DNA of 64,000 nucleotides from Romanomermis culicivorax (lineage: Eukaryota > Nematoda > Enoplea > Mermithida > Mermithidae): NCBI GenBank assembly GCA_963922205.1, contig CAWUHX010000148.1:496001-560000 (forward strand). Reading direction: 5' to 3'. The position numbers and the translations under genes are program-made. The notes beneath the pieces were generated by a model. It did no database searches and was not told where the DNA came from. It saw nothing but the letters and a program-made list of their open reading frames with translations. How positions within the stretch are numbered: the stretch's first letter is position 1; the number at the start of each line of letters is the position of its first letter. Shown here piece after piece: positions 57,054-64,000 of the stretch.

Positions 57054-58446
57054 GAAAAGAAAGCTAACAAAGTTGGACCTAGACACAAAAAGGAACGGGA
57101 ATTAAGTGAACTTAATTATACTCATGAATCAAGTTAGGAATAATATCCTGGAACTGAAAAAAACATTGTGAACTTTTGTGAACGTTACAGAATTCTGGTT
57201 ATCGTACCAAGCTATATGTAGCTACCTGGCACCACTATTCTGCGAGATAACATGGATAAAATGGATTGAAAAAAACAGATTCTATCACTCTCACGGTGAA
57301 AGATAAAAATGGCTAACAGCCACAATTTCTCACTTTTTTATGACCGATATCCATCCCGGCTTGGTTTATAATTAAGTTAGCAGCACATAGAATAAACAGC
57401 TCAGGATAATTTAGAGCTTGATACTCGAGTAGTAAACAACTCACATTGACGCGGGGTCTTGCTGCAAGAGCACTTAAGTGTGCACATTTTTGTGTTTCAG
57501 AAAAAAAATTCCAACACAGAAATGTTCAGGCAAAAAAATTGGCCACTTCAGCTGTGAAGGTACTTTTCTATAAGTTTGGATAGCTTTGGAAGCTTAAAGG
57601 AAGGGAATTGACAATTTGGAAATAACGACGTTAAGGCGAAAAAGTACAATAAAGGATTTAGTGAGCTAAAAATGAAAATTGAAACATCATCGGTGCACGA
57701 TGAGTAGAAAAGTAGATAAAGCTAGAAAAATGTCTCGCGAATGTTTTACAGCATAAAAATCATTTTTGATCCGATACCAGGTAGTCCATTTCCCCGAAAT
57801 TGAAAACCAAATACCATAATTGTGGAGCTTTGGCACTTGTTTTTCCTTATTTTTGCATTTATCGCTTTCAAAACCATCACTCAAACCTTTCTCGATAACG
57901 TTAGAATGTGATGCAAGAATGCAGAAAATTAGGATTAAATAATATAAAGCAAAAGAATGAAAACTTTGATTTGCAAGGCGAGTTGAGGGAAACTTCTGTC
58001 CTATCGTTCATCTCTAAAAAGACGACTCCCACCTCTTTCCCCGAATGTAAATCCAATAGACGCAAAGTTTGACGAGAACTTTATACTCTAACATGCCCTG
58101 ACATATTCATCTGGCCTGCTATGCTATTTGAACTTATTTAGCCTCTACGAATTTGGCTAAAGTCCACTTCTTTTTCAAAATACTTCTACATCGACGTAAA
58201 ATATTTTAGATGAAAATAAGGAGAAAGGGTTCAAATCAATCAGAAAATAAATTTTCCAACAATAATAATTGTCTGTATGCTGTTCAAGGTTCTGAAGTCT
58301 ATTTTCAAATGAGCAAAATAATCCATAGAAAACAGATAATAAGCAGATAATAAACATAAAATAAAATAATGAACAGACAATAGTAAACAGATAATAAACC
58401 TGCTCCGCATGCCAAAGTTAATTGTTCTAATTTTTTGCACAATTAA

Positions 58447-58681
58447 CTATAGTCTATCCATTTTCAGACGAGCCTCGGAAAGAAAAATAATCCGTAGAAA
58501 TCGATGCGCAGACAATAAACCTACATCGTAAGCCGAAATTTTTTTCTCAATTGATTCGCCCAGCTGCTGCAGCCAACTCGACAAAAAAGTGCAATGCACG
58601 CAGGTTGTTTATTATTTGCATGAAAATCTTTTTTTTCGTGCCGATACTCATCTGGAAAAAGATAGACTAAAGAGAAAAATG
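58447..58681. mobile_element. MITE-like element, CTATAGTCTATCC family, copy 4
   Basis: CTATAGTCTATCCATTTTCA with GAGCCTCGGAAAG at the left; the right end inverts to CTTTAGTCTATCTTTTTCCA. A fragment of the same family (TCTATTTTCAAATGAGCAAA) sits just left at about 58297. Confidence 0.65.
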
Positions 58682-59136
58682 TCCGTGTGCGCTTGCTGCT
58701 TGTTTGTATGAAATTTTTACGCAAGGAGCACACCAGATCTTGTCGAAAGAAATTCAACCTTATCATTCAAAACGTTGTCATGAGATATTCAAAATTAGGG
58801 TTCCAACCATACATTTAATTGGGAGAAGTGCCGTGGGAAACCCAACCCCCAAAAAATCGTGGGCCATGTGATCAACCTCCACAAGATTTTCCATCATATG
58901 GCTGATGATTCCACCACAGGAATTATGTTTCTTCCAGTCCACAAGTTTTGCACTCAGCCATTTTTATTTAGAGCTATTTGTGAAATTCTTTTTGAGCTAT
59001 ATACTATCATTGAGCAATAAATCAGCGAAAAATCACAAAAAACAGCTTTACTGTCTCTTACTGTGGAAAAATAAAAACAAACCGGGTAAAAAATACAAAA
59101 CTATCTTGTCCAACAGTTCGTTTTCCGTTCGATGTT

Positions 59137-62100
59137 CTAAACCCAAGAATCGTGTTTGTCGGACAACAATTTCAGTATCGTACATTCACCGTTCGACGTC
59201 TTTTGTCTCATGAGCAGCGTCTCGCGAATACACCCATTGTTCGTCGACATTGGAAAAGAGTCATCAACTGTGGAAACTTGTTCGTTTTCAGCCCTTATCG
59301 ACAGTTTGGTTGTATCATTATCGTTGCGATTCGTTTGGTTTTCGGTCATACATGTTGACACCTCACGTTGAGTACCATTCGATTGGACTCGTATGTAATC
59401 TAAAATGAAAAATTTGAGACCGACTTGTGCGGTTATCGTAAATAAAACTGCAAATCAGACTGAAGAATTTGCAACAAAACGTATGCATATATCGTTGAAA
59501 AACATGATTTTTAAGTTTTTAATCTTTCCTTTTTGCTTTTGTTTCATTTTTTCCTTCGTTTTACCATTTTTTGTTTCATCGTTATTATTTTTGCTTTTAT
59601 ATACAAAAAATTTCTTCTGAGAACAACGACAAAGCGAATAATTTTCGAATAACTATGTTCATTGCTGCTTTTATTGTAGCAATATCAACTTTCAACGCTT
59701 CTTTATCAACAAACCAACAATTTCTGATTACACGTTTAAAGGAGTGTCAATCGAGAAAAATACAAAATTTCAAAATGTTCAATAGTTTTTTAAGCCGAGA
59801 AAAAATTCATCTGATTCTACAAAATGGATAATCGATGTTTTTTGTTGTGGGATGTCCTTCGTGGAACATTATTGAGATCCATGGTCAAGACACTTGAAAT
59901 ACCCAGGGGGTTGGAGAGGGTCCTGACCCCGAGCAGAACCCTGGCAGACCTCCAACAAAATTTTCGTTTTTTACGAATTCTTTCATTTTGTTGGAACTGG
60001 AAGAATACACTAAGAAACATCCAACAACGAAGTTTTTAAGCCTTTTGATCAGTTTTGACTGGATTCTGAGCACCTTTGACAAGATATTTGTGGCTGAACC
60101 TCCCCAAGTTTTCCATATGCTGTACATGCATGCAAAAGAACAGGAATGTCTTGAATACTCCTACTGTAATTCTCTGGGAATTTTTATCATTTTAGCGAAA
60201 AAGCCAGCCCTCCACCATCTCTATTTGTTCGGCTTTTGTTTATCATCTTAAAGAATCCAATTGCAGTTTTCTCCAGACACGACATGCCACAAAATTGAAT
60301 GGCTGGATGTCGATCAACTTAAAATGATATTCACTACGATACTCGATATAGTAGAAAAATGTGAAAAATATGATATGCATTGAAAAACTATTGCTCGTTA
60401 TTCCAATAAATCCAAACCTCATTGCGGATTACTGTATTCTGACGAATATACGCGTATATATATTTCCTCACAGCTTTTCGAGCCAGACAAAATACAAACA
60501 GCAAAAAATCACATCATTTGTTGCTTATGATTTGCTTTCTGAAACATATTTTTTACCAATAATTACGTAAGAGATCCACAATGCACAGTGACAGAGCTTA
60601 AAGTTATAATTCATCAACGTGGTCCTTTTTTGAAAAATACATCTTTTTAAATTGATATGATAATTGGAAAAATTGTTTTATCAAAAAAATTATGATACAA
60701 TAAACAATTAGCCAAAAAGGTAAGATTCTGCATCGAAAGAATTCAATTGTTCAGTCTGTTAACTCCGCATCTCTATACTGAAAAAGAGAATTTTGATTTC
60801 TGTAGCCCAAATTTACTGTTTTTTGTTTCATCCAGGGTTTTTTCCGCATAGTGCGGACTTTTTTGGCCGTGCCGAAAGTTTTTGGGCATTTTGGCCGTGC
60901 GGAAAGTTTTTGGACATTTTCCGCACAAAACGGAAATGTTTTGGGCGTTTCCACTGTTTTTTTAATAAATAAGAAGATACATTTTGGTGCAATTCAAAGG
61001 GTCAAAATTTCAAATTTTACCGATGCTTCGTGCCGGTAGTGACAATAAATTATTCATTAAAATTGAGCTGTCAGTTATCCTTGATTGCTTCCACGAATCT
61101 GCTATTTCTCATCGCAAATTAGAGTCAGTGAAGCACGACACTTTCTTTGAAAACAGTGAGAATTGAAATTTTCGCGATGAATATGAATTTGTTTACTTTT
61201 CCCATATTTCTCTAAAAACTTATTCCATAATATTTTGATCGAAAATCTAAACCGAGAATATTACTGAAGATCACAGTTTCATAAGTTTCATAAGCCAGCA
61301 TTTCATAAGCTTGTGTTCCAAAATTTTTTGATACTATGCACTAAAAAACGTTCGTGGTTTTCATGATTCAAAGTTTTTCTACCCATTTATCAACCAACGA
61401 TCTTCAGTATTCGGTTCAAATTTTGTTGAGAACTGAGATTTTCTATTGATCTTCACAAATTTTTTGCTCTTGCTTGAAGTTTAATGAACTTTATAGACAC
61501 AAATTTTTTCATGGGGAAATAATGAAAACACGATTTTCGACTGAAAATGTAAAGTTTCTATTTGATGGATAAGGGAACCGTTTTTTTTCAAATGGGGTCT
61601 TTTGAGGAAACAAATTTGGGAATAAGGAAGAAATATTGGGCATGGTTTTCATTGTGGAAAAAAATTGAGTGTTTAGAACTTACAAGATGCATTTTGGTGA
61701 ACTTTAGAAGATCCGAATCTCAAAATTTAACAACGCTACGCGCCTGTCCCGAGTACAATAATCACCGTTTTCTATCTGGTGAGGCCGTTAGAATATCTGC
61801 CTTCACTTACTAATTAACCTTCAAAAGTTTCTATCAATTGAATACCTTGGAGCAGTAAAGTGTTATGTGACATTGCACTTGCGATTACACAACACCTTGT
61901 TACCCCAAGGTATTCAGCTGAATTATGTCATCAAACGTGAACTTATGCATTTATAAACGATGAAAATTGAAGACATCATTGTACTGCAGATTTAGAACTT
62001 CTGTTCAGCCATGTTTGTTGCAAAGATTCATTTTTCCAGAGTTTTAGAATATAAAAACCCAAAAATTTTTCTGGCGCTCCGCGCCGGAATAAGAAATAGA

Positions 62101-63837
62101 TGAAATTCGATATCTCTGATTAGAATTACAGAAATGTTAATAGCAGATGAATTCATGAGAAATGTGTTGTTAATATGCTTTTAACTGTTGTAGAACACCA
62201 ATGTGTCGTTCATCAGCTTAATGTGACTAACCTGACTAGAATTTTCTCTATTTTTCCTTATTTTTGCAGGTTACTGACTCTGAAAACATGAGAATGTTTG
62301 GTATGCTCTTAAAATGCAGAGAAAAGGATTCCTGGCCACATTATCAACGTTTTTAAAAGTGTCGAAAATTTATGGATAATGAGGAGAAACATTTTTCGTA
62401 TGGTTCCCACGTAGAAAAACAAAAACAAAACGGTGCATGAGGGTTGAAAAGATTCATTTTCCGGCTTTATAGAATATCAAAATCTAGAAATTGAATTAAC
62501 TAAAATCTATGAACTTCTAGGTCTAATCATAGAAATGCCAACGGTCACTACTTTTTTTGCATTATCATTCTAAAGTAATGTTGAATTGAGAAAAACCAAT
62601 ACGCTTGAAGATTTTCTTTGTAATGAACAATTTTCGCACGTTCGGTGCCTTTTTCAAATGATTTGAACGAATGTTTGAACAAATGAATGAACGGAATATT
62701 TTTCTGTGCGGTGAAAATACAAAAATTTGGGTCATTTCCGCACTGTACGGATCAACGCCATCCGTGTGAGATGACGTATTGAAATGGCTTTTAGTCGATC
62801 TGGATTTCGCTGGATGGCTGAATGTTCATGCCATTTCAACAAATCAGATTAAGATTCATGTTATTCAAATCTGCGATTTCAAATCATATGTTGAAGATTT
62901 AATATTAGGCGACCTGTGACTTATCATGTCAGTATAAGGCGCATTAAACGTGACTGTATATATGCATATTTACTACTGCTGAACTGAACTCGAACTGGAA
63001 CTCAAACCGAAATTTTTTCCCTGCCGAAGAAATTTAAAATTTACTCACCATTACTGTATACAGGACAATCGGACGTTCCTTCGCTATTTTTGGACGGAAA
63101 TTTCGGCTTGTTATACTTTTGAAACCAAGTTGAATATCGCCTCAGGGGGAGGCTAGCGGCGGAGCTATTTTTGTAATACAAAGACATCACCAAATGTCTA
63201 GCGCTGTACGTATCTTCCGTCGGGCACGGTATGAAGCAAAAAATGCACTGGAAGCACGAATTGATCGCCACTAATTGTTTACGGAATTCTTTGCCAAATA
63301 TACAGTAAATGATGAAATTGGCAGATGAGTTGACTATGGTCAAAAAATTAACGGCTTCCCTAAAAAAAGGAAGATAGTGGAGATGGTAGTAGAAATAAAG
63401 TAGAAAAAGTAATAGTAGTTGTTAGTAGTAGTTGCAGTAGGAATAGCAGGGGTTAAATAAAAATAGTAGCACTAGTAGAAATTAGTAGAAGTATCACTAG
63501 TAGTTAATAGTAGCAGTAGTATTGGAAATAGCGCCAATAGTAGAGATGGTAACAATTAATATCCGTTCTAGCTTGCTGTTCAAATACTTGCTATCAACAA
63601 TATTGATACGCCAGCAAATTAATTCACCTAGAAAAAGTATAGAACGCCGGAACCGTTCTCCTCAAATAGGTTACGCCGTAAAAACGTTCCATGACTGTCA
63701 TGATGAGGCCCCAAGAATTGCACACCAAAAATAATAGCACAATAACTATGAGCACGTATGTCACTTCTCTCGACTTTTCCTTCAATTCGCTCCTTTTGCG
63801 ACCATCGTCTCTCGAATTCATGTGTTTCCATGTTCTC
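59137..63837 (-). CDS. Rhodopsin-class peptide GPCR, FMRFamide-receptor-like, copy 2 (partial, continues right)
   Basis: Three 3' exons: 63837-63628, 63359-63049 and 59399-59137. The first holds the third intracellular loop ([17 protein letters not shown]) and TM6 ([11 protein letters not shown]). The second holds TM7 ([19 protein letters not shown]) and a Cys-rich juxtamembrane segment likely to be palmitoylated ([11 protein letters not shown]). The third encodes 87 codons of hydrophilic Ser/Thr/Asn-rich tail ending KHDSWV. A stop sits just after TACAGTAATGGTGAG, but AATG|GTGAGT there is a donor, and the TTCATTTTAG acceptor 3.6 kb away joins in phase 1 to an open exon, so the long tail is favoured. 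TM1-TM5 lie beyond the window. It is clearly paralogous to the GPCR at 54 kb. Confidence 0.9.
59400..63048 (-). other. 3.6-kb intron of GPCR copy 2
   Basis: AT-rich. At 60840-60940 the word GGCCGTGC-GAAAGTTTTTGG recurs. Short GC-rich palindromes such as GCGCTCCGCGCC (about 62072) are scattered. No gene is supported. Confidence 0.65.
63360..63627 (-). other. Intron before TM7 of GPCR copy 2
   Basis: 268 bp, phase 2, between TTCTAG|GTGAAT and TTTTTTTAG|GGAAGCC. It is filled by an imperfect TAG/AGT trinucleotide repeat (about 63375-63540). GPCR copy 1 is uninterrupted at this position. Confidence 0.85.
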
Positions 63838-64000
63838 CTGTAAGAAAGTGACAGCGATACCTAAATAAATATTTTTAATTTTATGTAATTCTAGGTTTCA
63901 GAAAATTCCCGACTCATCAAAAAACAGTGCTAGATTTTCAAGTTTTAATACGAATAGCCAAGCTTTGGCCTTCACGGACGATGATTGGATATAGTTACAT

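Larger units (their letters stand above)
56402..59136. other. Between the two GPCR genes
   Basis: Apart from the MITE-like copies at 56814-57053 and 58447-58681, AT-rich DNA without a supported gene. It should contain the promoter of GPCR copy 1 and the 3' flank of copy 2. Confidence 0.6.

Noticed and set aside
1-64000. CRISPR, prokaryotic operons, phage or defence systems
   Set aside because: Spliced genes and animal gene families throughout; the tandem repeats are minisatellites without unique spacers.

Overview
This is eukaryotic DNA, most likely from a nematode that is not a close Caenorhabditis relative. Introns mostly end in the short TTTTCAG or TTTNCAG acceptor typical of nematodes, AT-rich intergenic DNA carries many small inverted-repeat elements, and genes mix 59-bp introns with multi-kilobase ones. 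The genes also fit: a tubby homologue, secreted type-2 cystatins, a PAN/apple-domain mucin and FMRFamide-receptor-like GPCRs. I found no bacterial genes, operons or CRISPR arrays, and no intact autonomous transposon. All gene models come from reading splice sites and phases by eye.

Layout, left to right. (1) 1-1435, minus: a partial gene for a secreted Gly/His-rich protein with paired-cysteine repeats. A 23-bp minisatellite fills its intron. (2) 5794-28483, minus: a tubby (TUB/TULP) gene reconstructed as 13 exons and 544 codons, all phases consistent. Its 8.5-kb intron holds two plus-strand cystatin genes (12881-13897 and 15245-17011). Other introns hold foldback and MITE-like elements. (3) 28484-34388: gene-poor, with a run of RNA-like hairpins near 30.8 kb and an A-rich strand-asymmetric tract at 31.5-32.1 kb. 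(4) 34389-49054, minus: a large secreted protein with six PAN-like domains and a 580-codon Thr/Pro/Ala-rich mucin exon, in 14 exons all separated by phase-1 introns. Its first exon was not found. A (CAGAAA)n microsatellite lies in its longest intron. (5) About 52638-52935, plus: a possible small two-exon gene. (6) 53483-56401 and 59137 to beyond 63837, both minus: two paralogous rhodopsin-class peptide GPCRs of the FMRFamide-receptor type. The second runs off the right edge.

The genes do not form an obvious shared pathway. Tubby and the two GPCRs are plausibly neuronal or sensory. The cystatins, the PAN-mucin and the CC-repeat protein are secreted. The most notable points are the PAN gene's uniform phase-1 architecture with a C-x-x-C at the end of every PAN domain, the cystatin pair nested antisense in tubby, two GC-AG introns in tubby, and the unidentified hairpin cluster at about 30.8 kb. 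I do not see a clearly new multi-gene system.
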